Shown: positions 7,854 to 17,228, counted from the first letter of the stretch. The stretch is 64,000 nucleotides of DNA from Tolumonas osonensis (GCF_014202415.1 NZ_JACHGR010000001.1:372001-436000); one strand, 5' to 3'. Program-made: numbers and translations. The notes: a model not told the origin generated them from the sequence alone.

Positions 7854-7882
7854 AATGCACCGCCATTTATTTGCCGGTGCAT
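7854..7882 (+). terminator. Hairpin followed by T-run in the 500-bp gap between integrase and lipoprotein gene
   Basis: AATGCACCG (7854-7862) pairs with CGGTGCATT (7874-7882), followed by TTTTATTT. No plus-strand gene ends just before it. It may be the surviving terminator of a host gene displaced by the island, or an sRNA terminator. The rest of 7673-8100 shows no convincing gene. Confidence 0.5.
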
Positions 7883-8107
7883 TTTTATTTCTAGGTGGGG
7901 GAAACCCGCTGAATGAGCATCATGTGAGTCAGCGGTTCAATGAAGCAATTCGAAAGATTTCCGCGCTGTTTACGGAAAAACAATGCGTTATTGTGCATCT
8001 CAGCCGCTATCGAAACAATTTCCGGTCATTTCCGCTGTTATGAACGATACTTGAGGTAAGGAACCAGGGAAGAATGTATCGGAAAAAACAGTTCAGGAAG
8101 GTGTGAG

Positions 8108-8227
8108 ATGAAACAATTCATTGTGACTCCTCATCGGTTACCTCCTTATCACGAGCAACAGATACGCCGTATTATTCATACGATTGAAAAAATGCTCAGA
8201 CAGAATGACTCCGATAAGAAACGATGA
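8108..8227 (+). CDS. Possible 39-residue small protein
   Basis: ATG at 8108 is preceded by AGGAAGG at good spacing. The frame runs 39 codons (MKQFIVTPHRLPPYHEQQIR, then IIHTIEKMLRQ, ending KKR) to TGA at 8225-8227. The composition is basic with one amphipathic helix. It is too short for homology judgement by eye. The ribosome-binding site and protein-like composition argue for a real gene. It lies convergent to the glycine-zipper lipoprotein gene. Confidence 0.45.
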   Translation: MKQFIVTPHRLPPYHEQQIRRIIHTIEKMLRQNDSDKKR

Positions 8228-8318
8228 CAGGTTATGTTATCGTTCTGACCGACTGACGAATTACCAACCGTTTTTTCAATCAGGTCAGCAGGCAGGAATA
8301 CCGGCGCTATAAAAAACA

Positions 8319-8340
8319 AAACCCGCCAGATGGCGGGTTT
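8319..8340 (-). terminator. Terminator of the glycine-zipper lipoprotein gene
   Basis: AAACCCGCC (8319-8327) and GGCGGGTTT (8332-8340) form a 9-bp stem with a 4-base loop. On the minus strand it lies 20 bp after the stop at 8360 and is followed by TTTGTTTTTTATAG. Confidence 0.85.
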
Positions 8341-8359
8341 GAGATAAAGACCGGATGAA

Positions 8360-8887
8360 TTACTGAACCGGAGTATAACCTGGCTGCACAACAACCGGTG
8401 CTGCACCGGAATTGGTGTTGCTGACCAGAGAAGCGGTGGTACGACCACCTGCATCAACTAAACGTACACGCGAGCCAACCTGGAAGTTAGGATCGTTAGC
8501 CTGTACCACGGCGATGGACTGGCCATTGTCCAGACGGATTTCAAGCTCCATGCCAGTGGTTTTGTTAGCCTGGTTCTGGATCGCATTACCTGCCAGACCA
8601 CCAGCAACCACGCCGCCCACGGTAGCCAGTTGCTTACCGGTACCGCCACCCACGGAGTGACCCAGAATGCCACCCACAACAGCACCCGCAACCGCACCTA
8701 CCGGCAGATTGCTGCTGTCATCCTGAATAGTAACCTGACGAATATTAGTTACAGTACCGTAACTGACGTTCTGTACAATACCAGCACGATTTCCCTGATA
8801 AACATCCCCGGAATGGAGATTGGTACATCCCGCAGCAACGAACATTGAAGCGACAACGCTCAAAACGACACCTGATTTGAATTTCAT
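8360..8887 (-). CDS. SlyB/PcpY-like glycine-zipper outer-membrane lipoprotein
   Basis: 175 residues from ATG 8887, chosen because GGAAGG lies just upstream and because it gives a clean lipoprotein signal, MKFKSGVVLSVVASMFVAAG with the cysteine after VAAG. Residues about 62-105 form two glycine-zipper membrane hairpins (VGAVAGAVVGGILGHSVGGG, then GVVAGGLAGNAIQNQ), as in the 2TM-zipper family of SlyB, PcpY and similar proteins. The C-terminal domain (LEIRLDNGQSIAVVQ, VGSRVRLV) is the usual small beta domain. It is predicted to sit in the outer membrane and contribute to envelope integrity. Monocistronic, with its own terminator. Confidence 0.88.
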   Translation of the reverse strand: MKFKSGVVLSVVASMFVAAGCTNLHSGDVYQGNRAGIVQNVSYGTVTNIRQVTIQDDSSNLPVGAVAGAVVGGILGHSVGGGTGKQLATVGGVVAGGLAGNAIQNQANKTTGMELEIRLDNGQSIAVVQANDPNFQVGSRVRLVDAGGRTTASLVSNTNSGAAPVVVQPGYTPVQ

Positions 8888-9096
8888 AAGAGCCCTTCCA
8901 TTACACAATTTTTTCATCGCACCCTAATAATAAGAATATGGTGCATTACTACGGTGACCCTGATATTCAGTCAATGGCTGTAATATCGCCTATCTGGTTA
9001 AATATCCACGGCAACGATATAACTTTCCGGGACAAGACGCAATCTACTGCAAATCTGTTGCGTTACAATATGTACGACCTTATTTGAGAATAGATC

Positions 9097-9951
9097 ATGC
9101 AGCAGGTATTTCAGGATATATTCAGCGTTATTACCGAAGAAGAGCTATCGGAACATACCCATCAGCTGGTGTATGCCCGGGATACCTGTTCCCCCCCTTT
9201 ATACGCTTTTCAGGTGACGTTTCCCCGCCTGGAATGGGTTTTGTCCGGCAACTATCAGAATATACTCTGTGACAGCCATGGCGACAAAATCGAACAGCGT
9301 CTGACGACCGGACAGTTTCTGTTTGTGCCGGCCAACTGCTGGAACAAACCGGTATGGGAGGAGGATGTCTGCGTACTGAGTCTGTTGTTTGGCCGCCGGC
9401 AACTGGGCCTGAGTCTGGTGAACTGGAGTCAGCAGCAACAGAAGTTTATCGATGTGCAGAAATACAGTTATCCGCTCTCGGTGAAAAGCCCGGTGCACAG
9501 CATGTTACAGGCGCTGAGCGATTTGCAGCCCTCCGGAGCACAGAATCCACGTAGTCTGCAACTGCAGCTCATGAGCATACTGGCGTTTACCCAAGAATTG
9601 CTGCATCAGCCACAACCGGAAAAATATCAGCGGGCACAAAGTGTGTTTCAGCGGATCTGTATTTACGTGCAGGAAAACTTTCATAAAAACATCAGCCGGG
9701 AGACTGTCGCCCAGCGGTTTAACATCAGTCCGAATCATCTGTCCCGCCTGTTCCGTCAGCAAGGTCACATGAATTTCGCGGATTATATGGTGTATGTGCG
9801 CATCGACCGCGCGAAGTTTATGTTGCGTCGTTACCCGATGCATCTGGAGGAAATTGCGCATCGCTGCGGGTTCCGGGATACCAACTATTTTTGCCGGGTG
9901 TTCAAGAAAAAGACTGGCCGGACACCGACCGAATACCGCCTGGAAAAATAA
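9097..9951 (+). CDS. AraC-family transcription regulator (YijO/YpdC-like)
   Basis: 284 residues. The N-terminal half (about 1-165) is a cupin-like sensing domain. The C-terminal 100 residues hold two helix-turn-helix motifs: ETVAQRFNISPNHLSRLFR and LEEIAHRCGFRDTNYFCRVF, ending with the AraC signature KKTGRTPTEYR. In E. coli, related regulators of the same length stand beside PTS operons (yijO with frw genes, ypdC with fry genes). Here the gene is convergent with the PTS operon, only 7 bp between stop codons. Control of that operon is therefore likely, but inferred. The ligand is unknown. Confidence 0.88.
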   Translation: MQQVFQDIFSVITEEELSEHTHQLVYARDTCSPPLYAFQVTFPRLEWVLSGNYQNILCDSHGDKIEQRLTTGQFLFVPANCWNKPVWEEDVCVLSLLFGRRQLGLSLVNWSQQQQKFIDVQKYSYPLSVKSPVHSMLQALSDLQPSGAQNPRSLQLQLMSILAFTQELLHQPQPEKYQRAQSVFQRICIYVQENFHKNISRETVAQRFNISPNHLSRLFRQQGHMNFADYMVYVRIDRAKFMLRRYPMHLEEIAHRCGFRDTNYFCRVFKKKTGRTPTEYRLEK

Positions 9952-9958
9952 CGACGTC

Positions 9959-12457
9959 TTATATCTTTAATTCTTGCCGCAATACCTCACAGAGTGCCTG
10001 TTCATCCGGAGCCTGGCGCAGTTGCTGACGAAACTCCTCGTACATGATGCGGCGCGCCAGCCGGGAAAAAATACGCAGATGCTGTTCTCTGCCTTGCCGG
10101 TTGCTGAGAGTCAGCATGATCACCAGATCCACCGGCCGGCCGTCCAGCGCATCCCAGTCAACCGGTTGCGCCAAACGACAAATGGACAGTGCCGAGTGTT
10201 CGATTACATCGGACACCGCATGCGGGATCGCAATACCATGACCCAGCCCGGTGGAATAGGCCTCTTCCCGTGACCAGAGCGCCTCTTCCAATTGCAATGG
10301 TTGCGTGGTACAACCGGTCAGCCAGAGATGATCCGCCATTCCCTTGAGCACTTCGGCTTTGTTCCGCCAGTCCTGCCGCAAAATGATGTTTTCCGGACGC
10401 AGCATCGGACGAGGTTCACTAACCTCCGCGGCAGCCAGTAACGTCAGCACCTGCTCGCGGCTATCGGCATCGCATACCTGCCGGAGCAGCTGACGGCACC
10501 GACCGGCATGCAACTGCAATAACGCGCTTTTGTGCCCGCTGATCTGCCTGGCTGACAGACTGATTTCATCCAGACCCAGTCCGAGCAGTAACGGCAGAAA
10601 ACGCGGATCCCCTCCCAGCTCGCCGCAAAGACCAATCCAGCGGCCATGCTGATGCGCCTGCGTCACAATCTGTTGTAGCAACAGCCACAACGCCGGATGC
10701 GCATAGTGATAGTAATGGGCCACCCGGGGATTGTTCCGGTCTACGGCCAGCAGATACTGCGTCAGATCATTGCTGCCGATACTGAAAAAATCCGCCTGCG
10801 GACAGAAGGCCTCCAGTTGTAGTGCGGCGGCCGGTATCTCCAGCATCATTCCCAGCGCAAAAACGGCATAAGGCTGCTGCGCCGCCCTTAATTCCGCGAT
10901 TTCTTCATCAATGCGTTGCCGCACCCAGTGCAGCTCTTCCGGTTGTGACACCATCGGTAACATGACTTTCAGCGGACCGTGACAGGCCGCCCGCAGCAAG
11001 GCCCGCAGTTGTGAGCGAAACAGCGACTCGCAGTGCGGATAAAGCCGTATCCCGCGCAGCCCGAGAAATGGATTCAGTTCCGGCGGTAATGTCAGATAGG
11101 ACGCCGGCTTATCCCCCCCCATATCGAAGGTGCGGATAATCACCGGCTTTCCATCGGCGGCCTGCAGCACTGCCCGGTAGATCTGGTACTGCGTTTCCTC
11201 ATTCGGCGGGGTGTCCTGACCGATAAACAGCATTTCGGTGCGAAACAGACCGATCCCTTCGGCACCGGCCTGAAAGGCTGCCACGGCATCTGCTACCGAA
11301 GTGATATTGGCCGCGATTTCCAGCCGCTGCCGATCCGCGCTGTACCCGGCAGAATGGTTTTGTTGCTGTAACTGCTGCCGGTATTGCTGTTTTACCTGTA
11401 ACGCCAGCGCATAGTAACGTTCCGCCACCGCATCCGGCTGCAGCAGACAGCAACCGAGTTCGGCGTCGGCAATAATGGGTTGTCCGGCCATCGGCAGTAA
11501 CCGCTGATCCGTCAGCCCCGTCAGCACCGGAATACCGGCCGCCCGGGCCAGGATGATGGTATGCGAGGTTTGCCCGCCCTTGCTTAGCAACAAGGCCTGC
11601 AGATGGGTTTTATCCAGTTTAAGGAACTGACTGGGGGTCAGATCATCCGCCAGCACCACGCTGGCCGCTCGCAGTGCCGGTATTATTTCCCCGGCTTGTC
11701 CGGGATAAAGCAGTGTCAGCAACTGCTGACAGACATCGCGCAGATCCAGTTCGCGTTCCTGCAGATAATGGCTTTCGGATGTCCGGAACTGAGCCTGAAA
11801 ATGAGACTGTGTCTGCCGGATTGCCTCGGCGGCTGAAGTTACATCCGGCAAAAAATGGTGCAGGACCTGCTGAAATTCACGATCCGCGACCAGCGATAAA
11901 TGTGCCTGCAGCACCTGTGACACGGGGGCGTTCGCCTGCTGCAATTGTTCCTGGAACTGTTCCTGCAACTGTTCCAGCGCAGACTGTAACCGTTGCTGAC
12001 GCTGCGTCAGCGATTCCGCCAGCACTGCCAGTGGCAAAACCGGTTCTTTGGCCGACATCACGACCAGTTCGCCCCGACCAATCCCCGGACTGACCGCCAC
12101 GCCATACACCAGCGGACTTTGGGTCGCCTGCAGACTGCGCGGTATCTGAACAGGACCGAACGAGTTAGCTTCGGTTACCGCTTCCTGCAGCTCATAACGC
12201 AGAAAATGCAGCAACTCCCGAGCCGCTTTACCGGCATCATCACCTGACAACCGGAGTTCACACAGATCGCCATATAAGGTATCCGTTCCCAGCAAGGCCA
12301 GGACGCTTTTAGCATCCGCGCAACGCCCGTTTCGCTGGTTGCACCACTCAATCCGGGCACGGAACCGCTGGCAGACCACCTCTAACTGTGTGGCCGGCCG
12401 CGCATGCAGGCCATGCGGCAGACTGCAACGATATTCAATTTTGTAACTATCCATCAT
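9959..12457 (-). CDS. Fused PTS protein HPr-EI-EIIA, fructose type (FrwA/FryA-like)
   Basis: 832 residues, matching the approximately 830 of E. coli FrwA (PtsA) and FryA. Order: an HPr domain (1-90) with the phospho-histidine in HGLHARPAT (His18), enzyme I (about 110-670) with the active-site loop GGQTSHTIILARAAG and PEP-binding region FSIGSNDLTQYLLAVDRN, then EIIA-Fru (about 690-832) with GLGHGIAIPHAV. It passes phosphate from PEP directly to the EIIB encoded next, bypassing general PTS proteins. It is the last gene of the operon EIIC-EIIB-this gene. The ATG at 12457 is preceded by GGGAG. The sugar is not certain; a fructose-like substrate is the family expectation. Confidence 0.9.
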   Translation of the reverse strand: MMDSYKIEYRCSLPHGLHARPATQLEVVCQRFRARIEWCNQRNGRCADAKSVLALLGTDTLYGDLCELRLSGDDAGKAARELLHFLRYELQEAVTEANSFGPVQIPRSLQATQSPLVYGVAVSPGIGRGELVVMSAKEPVLPLAVLAESLTQRQQRLQSALEQLQEQFQEQLQQANAPVSQVLQAHLSLVADREFQQVLHHFLPDVTSAAEAIRQTQSHFQAQFRTSESHYLQERELDLRDVCQQLLTLLYPGQAGEIIPALRAASVVLADDLTPSQFLKLDKTHLQALLLSKGGQTSHTIILARAAGIPVLTGLTDQRLLPMAGQPIIADAELGCCLLQPDAVAERYYALALQVKQQYRQQLQQQNHSAGYSADRQRLEIAANITSVADAVAAFQAGAEGIGLFRTEMLFIGQDTPPNEETQYQIYRAVLQAADGKPVIIRTFDMGGDKPASYLTLPPELNPFLGLRGIRLYPHCESLFRSQLRALLRAACHGPLKVMLPMVSQPEELHWVRQRIDEEIAELRAAQQPYAVFALGMMLEIPAAALQLEAFCPQADFFSIGSNDLTQYLLAVDRNNPRVAHYYHYAHPALWLLLQQIVTQAHQHGRWIGLCGELGGDPRFLPLLLGLGLDEISLSARQISGHKSALLQLHAGRCRQLLRQVCDADSREQVLTLLAAAEVSEPRPMLRPENIILRQDWRNKAEVLKGMADHLWLTGCTTQPLQLEEALWSREEAYSTGLGHGIAIPHAVSDVIEHSALSICRLAQPVDWDALDGRPVDLVIMLTLSNRQGREQHLRIFSRLARRIMYEEFRQQLRQAPDEQALCEVLRQELKI

Positions 12458-12490
12458 ATCGCGCTCCCGGCCGCTCCGGACAGATCACCC

Positions 12491-12790
12491 TCAGGCTTCC
12501 AGTCGTTTAAAGACCGCTTTGGGATCTTTCAGTACATCCTGAATAGGGACTTTCAATACCGTCCGGTTATCGAAACGTTCCTCGCCTTCAATGACAATAT
12601 CGATTGCCATCAGTACCCTGTCTGCCGCTTTGATGTCATGGGACGAGAGTTCGTTTTCGATCCCCATCGCGCCCTGTGTTTCCACCTTGATCTCATGCCC
12701 CAGCGCTTTGGCCGTCGCCATCAGCTTCTCCGCTGCCATGTAGGTATGGGCAATGCCGGTCGGACAGGCAGTCACTGCCACGATTCTCAT
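12491..12790 (-). CDS. PTS fructose-like EIIB subunit (FrwB/FryB-like)
   Basis: 99 residues. The phosphorylated cysteine lies in VTACPTGIAHT (Cys9), the hallmark of fructose-type EIIB, followed by HTYMAAEKL and VETQGAMGIEN. Length and pattern are close to E. coli FrwB. It takes phosphate from the EIIA domain of the fused protein downstream and hands it to sugar bound by EIIC. It sits 16 bp after the EIIC gene and 33 bp before the fused HPr-EI-EIIA gene, all on the minus strand. Cytoplasmic, membrane-associated through EIIC. Confidence 0.92.
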   Translation of the reverse strand: MRIVAVTACPTGIAHTYMAAEKLMATAKALGHEIKVETQGAMGIENELSSHDIKAADRVLMAIDIVIEGEERFDNRTVLKVPIQDVLKDPKAVFKRLEA

Positions 12791-12806
12791 TGTTCGCTCC
12801 CTGTTA

Positions 12807-13844
12807 TCATTCCTGTTCGGCTACCACCGGGGCGCCGGAACGGGCTTTAAGAAAATTAGTCAGTAACGCCGTGACCACCACACCAACCGTGATCGCCACC
12901 AGGTACATCAGCCGGTTGTCTATCACCGGTAACACAATCGGACCGCCATGCGGGGCGTGGTCGGCTACGCCGGACAACATCGCAATGACACTGCCAACCG
13001 CCGAACCAAAACAGATCGTCGGAATGATCCGCAGCGGATCGGCAGCCGCAAACGGGATCGCGCCTTCCGTAATCCCGATACATCCCATCGCCAGCGCTGC
13101 AGAACCGGCTTCCTGTTCCTGGGCTGACCAGAGTTTTTTATTCAGTTTGGTCGCCAGGCCCAGCCCCAGCGGCGGAATACAGATTGCGGTGGCCACCGCG
13201 CCCATGATGGTCGGATTGCCTTCGGCGATCATGGCGGAACCAAAGAAAAAGGCAGTCTTATTGATTGGCCCGCCCATATCGAACGCCACCATCGCGCCCA
13301 GCACCGCTCCTAATACCACCGCATTCGCCGTGCCCATGCCTTTCAGCCATTCCGCCAGAAAAACCATGGCATTGGCCAGCGGCACCCCGACGACTTCAAA
13401 CATCAGCGCACCGACAATCAGGGCCGACAGAATGGGGATGATCAGGATCGGAGTCAGCGGCCGGAATGCCTTGGGAACCGGCATCTTTTTCAGCAACTCG
13501 ACGACCCAGCCGGCGAGTAATCCCGCCACCAGCGCCCCGATAAAGCCGGCATGGATCGTGGCGGAAATCTGTCCGCCCAGCATCCCGGCTACCAGTGCCG
13601 GTTTGCCGGCCCGGGCATACGCGATATAACCGGCCAGCACCGGCAGCAGCAACGCGAAGACCTGATTGCCGATATCCACGATCAGCTTCAGTACAGGGGA
13701 GCCACTGAATGACGGCCCCTGCGCCGTCATCGGAACAAAAGCCACAGCGAGCGCAATCAGGATCCCGCCACTGGCAATAAAAGGGATCACGTGAGACACG
13801 CCGGTCAGCAGATACTGCTTATAGCGCTGCAGCTGTTCTTTCAT
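12807..13844 (-). CDS. PTS fructose-like EIIC permease (FrwC-like)
   Basis: 345 residues from ATG 13844, preferred over the ATG at 13856 because GGAG stands six bases before it. It is highly hydrophobic with about nine or ten membrane spans. Conserved EIIC-Fru signatures are visible: GVSHVIPFIASGG near the N-terminus, AFDMGGPINKTAF in the middle, ICIPPLGLGLAT, and GITEGAIPFAAADPLR with the catalytic GITEGAIPF motif. It most resembles E. coli FrwC. It is the first gene of a three-gene operon. The 240-bp gap upstream, shared with the sdaA 3' side, should contain the promoter; I could not single out an operator. Confidence 0.9.
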   Translation of the reverse strand: MKEQLQRYKQYLLTGVSHVIPFIASGGILIALAVAFVPMTAQGPSFSGSPVLKLIVDIGNQVFALLLPVLAGYIAYARAGKPALVAGMLGGQISATIHAGFIGALVAGLLAGWVVELLKKMPVPKAFRPLTPILIIPILSALIVGALMFEVVGVPLANAMVFLAEWLKGMGTANAVVLGAVLGAMVAFDMGGPINKTAFFFGSAMIAEGNPTIMGAVATAICIPPLGLGLATKLNKKLWSAQEQEAGSAALAMGCIGITEGAIPFAAADPLRIIPTICFGSAVGSVIAMLSGVADHAPHGGPIVLPVIDNRLMYLVAITVGVVVTALLTNFLKARSGAPVVAEQE

Positions 13845-14046
13845 ATCTGGCTCCATTCGTGTTCGGATGTGTTGTTATTCTTATTAAACGGATCATTATT
13901 CCAGCCTGACGACAGGACGGTATTGGAAAAAGCACTCATCAACTGGAATTTTGTAACATTAATAAGGCTTTGTGACTGAGATCGGCTTTCCATTCTGAAT
14001 ATTCTGTATTTGCCAATTTCAGCTGGGAGACAAACAGGAAACAGGA

Positions 14047-14067
14047 TCTGCTGATTTAATCAGCAGA
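14047..14067. terminator. Hairpin between sdaA and the PTS operon promoter region
   Basis: TCTGCTGAT (14047-14055) and ATCAGCAGA (14059-14067) form a 9-bp stem with a 3-base loop, 18 bp beyond the sdaA stop. No long T-run follows on either strand, so termination strength is uncertain. Confidence 0.45.
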
Positions 14068-14084
14068 CCCGTAAATGATGCGGG

Positions 14085-15461
14085 TTAGCATTCCGTAATA
14101 TTAATTGCCAGCCCGCCACGGGAGGTTTCTTTGTATTTATCCAGCATATCCTTGCCGGTATCCCGCATGGTGGCGATGACCTTATCCAGCGAAACGAAAT
14201 GCTGACCATCCCCGCGCAGCGCCATACTGGCGGCATTAATGGCTTTGACCGACGCCATCGCATTGCGCTCAATACAGGGAATTTGTACCAATCCGGCCAC
14301 CGGATCACAGGTTAAACCCAGGTTATGTTCCATGCCGATTTCCGCGGCGTTTTCTACCTGATCCGGCGTACCACCCAGCACCGCCGCCAACCCGGCGGCC
14401 GCCATCGCACAGGCTGAACCGACCTCGCCCTGACAACCGACTTCCGCCCCGGAAATCGAGGCATTGAGTTTGCACAGCATGCCGATCGCGGCGGCTGTCA
14501 GCAAAAATTCGCGGACTTTCGCCGTCGCAGCCTGGGTACTGAATTGCGGACAGAACTGCATGTAGTAATGCAATACGGCCGGAATGATCCCGGCAGCGCC
14601 ATTGGTCGGCGCGGTCACTACCCGCCCGCCAGCGGCATTTTCTTCATTGACGGCCAGCGCATACAGGTTCACCCACTCCATTGCATTCCAGCCGGGTGAA
14701 CCGAGCTGTTTTAGCAGGCTTTCATGTAGCTTTGCCGCCCGCCGCCGGACATTCAATCCTCCCGGCAGAATTCCCTGCTGCTGGATGCCGCGTTGCACAC
14801 AATGCTGCATGGTGTGCCAGATCTGCTCTATACCGGTGTTAATCTCCGCGTCACTGCGCCATACCCGCTCATTCGCCAGCATCAATTCGGCGATCGATAA
14901 CTGATGCTGATGGCAAAGTGCAATCAGCCCGGCGGCCGAGGTAAACGGATAAGGTACACCGGCCGCATCTGCGGCAACCGCGTTGTCCTGCTCGTCGTCA
15001 TCGACCACAAACCCGCCACCGACGGAATAGTAGGTTTTGGTCAGCAGGGTTTGTCCCGTGGCATCAAATGCAAACAGCTGCAGGCCATTGGTATGCCGTG
15101 GCAGGCATTCCCAGCGCAGGACAACGTCACGGGTTTCATCGAATGCAATAGCATGCTGGCCGGCCAGTGTTAATTCCGCGCCGGCCTGCAGCGCCTGATA
15201 ACGGGTGTTGATCCAGTCCGGATCCACCGACTCCGGCTGAGCCCCTTCCAGACCCAGCAGCAGCGCCGGAGGCGTGCCGTGGCCTTTGCCGGTCGCAGCC
15301 AGTGAGCCGTAGAAAATGACTTGAACCCGCGCGACACGAGTTAATAATCCCGTCTGCTGCAATAACTGACTGAACAGATAACCGGCCTTCATCGGCCCGA
15401 CCGTATGTGAACTGGACGGACCGATACCGATTTTGAAGAGATCAAACAAACTGATAGTCAT
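14085..15461 (-). CDS. sdaA: L-serine dehydratase (L-serine ammonia-lyase), single chain
   Basis: 458 residues, close to E. coli SdaA/SdaB. The N-terminal beta domain starts SLFDLFKIGIGPSSSHTVGP, the serine/allosteric-type signature of this family. The C-terminal alpha domain holds the cysteines expected to bind the [4Fe-4S] cluster: IGMLCKLN, GAEVGCQGEVGSAC, LTCDPV and IPCIERNA. It deaminates L-serine to pyruvate and ammonia and is oxygen-sensitive, in keeping with an anaerobic lifestyle. It is monocistronic; a hairpin at 14047-14067 follows the stop. I cannot distinguish sdaA from sdaB by context, so the symbol is by family. Confidence 0.93.
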   Translation of the reverse strand: MTISLFDLFKIGIGPSSSHTVGPMKAGYLFSQLLQQTGLLTRVARVQVIFYGSLAATGKGHGTPPALLLGLEGAQPESVDPDWINTRYQALQAGAELTLAGQHAIAFDETRDVVLRWECLPRHTNGLQLFAFDATGQTLLTKTYYSVGGGFVVDDDEQDNAVAADAAGVPYPFTSAAGLIALCHQHQLSIAELMLANERVWRSDAEINTGIEQIWHTMQHCVQRGIQQQGILPGGLNVRRRAAKLHESLLKQLGSPGWNAMEWVNLYALAVNEENAAGGRVVTAPTNGAAGIIPAVLHYYMQFCPQFSTQAATAKVREFLLTAAAIGMLCKLNASISGAEVGCQGEVGSACAMAAAGLAAVLGGTPDQVENAAEIGMEHNLGLTCDPVAGLVQIPCIERNAMASVKAINAASMALRGDGQHFVSLDKVIATMRDTGKDMLDKYKETSRGGLAINITEC

Positions 15462-15606
15462 TACAGATCCTGCTATTACCTTGAATTCAGAAAAACGCGC
15501 TAAAGATAGCGCATATTAAAGAAACAAATAACATTCCAGCAGGAATAATCAGCATAATGCGTTATCAGTCATGCTAATGACGTGAAATTGTTCTGAATGA
15601 AAACAT

Positions 15607-16980
15607 TCAAATCACGCGGGAGAATTGCTGCTGACGCGCTTTCTGCCGCAGATAGACATCAAAACACATGCAGATATTGCGGATCAGCAGACGCCCGGTC
15701 GCGGTCACCCGCAGACACTGATCTTCCACTTCCACCAGACCGTCATTCACGAACGGCTGCAGCAGCTTCAGATCTTCGGCGAAATACGCCGCAAACGAGA
15801 TGCCGTAAATGGCCTCAATCTGTTTTGGATCCAGCGTGAAATTGCAGATCAGCTGCTTGATCACGTCACGGCGGATCAGATCGTCCCGCTCCAGCGCACA
15901 GCCCTTCCACTGCGCATGACCAAGCTGCGTCACCTGATCGTAATACACCTGCAGCTCTTTCTGATTCTGCGAATAGGCATCGCCCAGCATACTGATGGCC
16001 GAGACGCCCAGCCCCAGCAGATCGCAATCACCCTGCGTGGTATAACCCTGGAAATTGCGGTGCAGCACACCTTCCCGCTGCGCCTGAGCCAGCTCATCGT
16101 CCGGTTTGGCAAAATGATCCATGCCGATGTAGAGATAGCCCTGCGAGGTCAGGTATTCGATGGTTTCCTGCAACATCGCCAGTTTTTCCGCCGGAGATGG
16201 CAGCAACTCTTCCTTGATTTTGTGCTGTCCGGCAAAACGGGCTGGCAGGTGCGCGTAGTTGAACACCGACAGGCGATCGGGTTGTAATTCGGCGATCTGT
16301 TCCAGCGTATGGCGGAAGCTTGCCCGCGTTTGCAGCGGTAAGCCGTAAATCAGATCGAGGTTGGTCGAGCGGAAACCGAGTTCTTTCGCCCGGCGGATCA
16401 TGGCACGGATAAAGTCGTTATCCTGCTCGCGGTTCACCACTTCCTGCACGCGCTTGTCAAAATCCTGCACGCCGAGGCTGATGCGGTTAAAACCGACCTG
16501 TTTCAGCAGATCCAGTGTATCCAGCGAGATTTCCCGCGGATCAATCTCGATGCTGAACTCGCCTTCGGCTGCGAACCGGAAATTATTCTTCAGCATGGTC
16601 ATCAGGCGGGCGATCTGTTCATGCGACAGATAGGTTGGCGTGCCGCCGCCCCAGTGCAGTTGCGTCACGGTGCGTCCGGCAAACAGCTTCGCCTGCTGCT
16701 GGATCTCTTTTTCCAGATAGCCCAGATACTCTTCGGCCTTATGCCGCTGCCGCGTCACGATCTTGTTGCAGGCACAGTAGTAGCAAAGCTTGTGACAGAA
16801 CGGGATATGCACATACAGCGACAGTGGCCGCTGCGGATATTGCTGTGCGGCGCGCACGAACTGCGGGTAATCAAACGACTCGGAAAACTCCAGCGCAGTA
16901 GGATAGGACGTATAACGCGGGCCGCTGTAATTGTATTTCTGGATCAGGGCATCATCCCAGATCACATGCTGTGTCGACAT
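15607..16980 (-). CDS. hemN: Oxygen-independent coproporphyrinogen III dehydrogenase
   Basis: 457 residues from the ATG at 16980, matching the E. coli length and N-terminus (MSTQHVIWDDALIQKYNYSG). The radical-SAM cysteines are in CHKLCYYCACNK, the extended CxxxCxxCxC form specific to HemN. GGGTPTYL follows as the SAM-binding segment. It performs oxidative decarboxylation of coproporphyrinogen III to protoporphyrinogen IX without oxygen, for heme synthesis during anaerobic growth. Monocistronic here. A palindrome ACTTAAAAAGTTAAGT lies at 17014-17029 in the leader. No convincing FNR box was found. Confidence 0.97.
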   Translation of the reverse strand: MSTQHVIWDDALIQKYNYSGPRYTSYPTALEFSESFDYPQFVRAAQQYPQRPLSLYVHIPFCHKLCYYCACNKIVTRQRHKAEEYLGYLEKEIQQQAKLFAGRTVTQLHWGGGTPTYLSHEQIARLMTMLKNNFRFAAEGEFSIEIDPREISLDTLDLLKQVGFNRISLGVQDFDKRVQEVVNREQDNDFIRAMIRRAKELGFRSTNLDLIYGLPLQTRASFRHTLEQIAELQPDRLSVFNYAHLPARFAGQHKIKEELLPSPAEKLAMLQETIEYLTSQGYLYIGMDHFAKPDDELAQAQREGVLHRNFQGYTTQGDCDLLGLGVSAISMLGDAYSQNQKELQVYYDQVTQLGHAQWKGCALERDDLIRRDVIKQLICNFTLDPKQIEAIYGISFAAYFAEDLKLLQPFVNDGLVEVEDQCLRVTATGRLLIRNICMCFDVYLRQKARQQQFSRVI

Positions 16981-17013
16981 GAATGTAAGCAACCTAATTG
17001 ATTGAATAGAGAG

Positions 17014-17029
17014 ACTTAAAAAGTTAAGT
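17014..17029. promoter_or_regulatory. Palindrome in the hemN leader
   Basis: ACTTAA-AAAG-TTAAGT is a perfect 6-bp inverted repeat starting 34 bp upstream of the hemN ATG. It could be an operator or a small leader hairpin. Nothing else was recognised in 16981-17228. Confidence 0.3.
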
Positions 17030-17228
17030 CACACGCATGGTATAGCTATAGCAAAAAATCACGTATCGTGCAGATGGTTATATCCGGTGTACGACGCACA
17101 CTGACATTCAGATCATCATCACACTTACTATACACAACTTTCTTGCTATAGCCCGCCACAACATCCAACGGTGCTTACCCGACAAACGTGCTTACCCGGC
17201 AGAAAACTACAGCAGCCCTTGCCTTCGG

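Noticed and set aside
7608-7860. tRNA or tmRNA end as attachment site for the P4-type integrase
   Set aside because: No tRNA-like 3' end or duplicated core could be recognised. The other border of the island is outside the window.
7855-8043. 62-codon plus-strand ORF beginning within the hairpin at 7854-7882
   Set aside because: Its start is inside a terminator-like stem, there is no ribosome site, and the hydrophobic first part arises from that hairpin.
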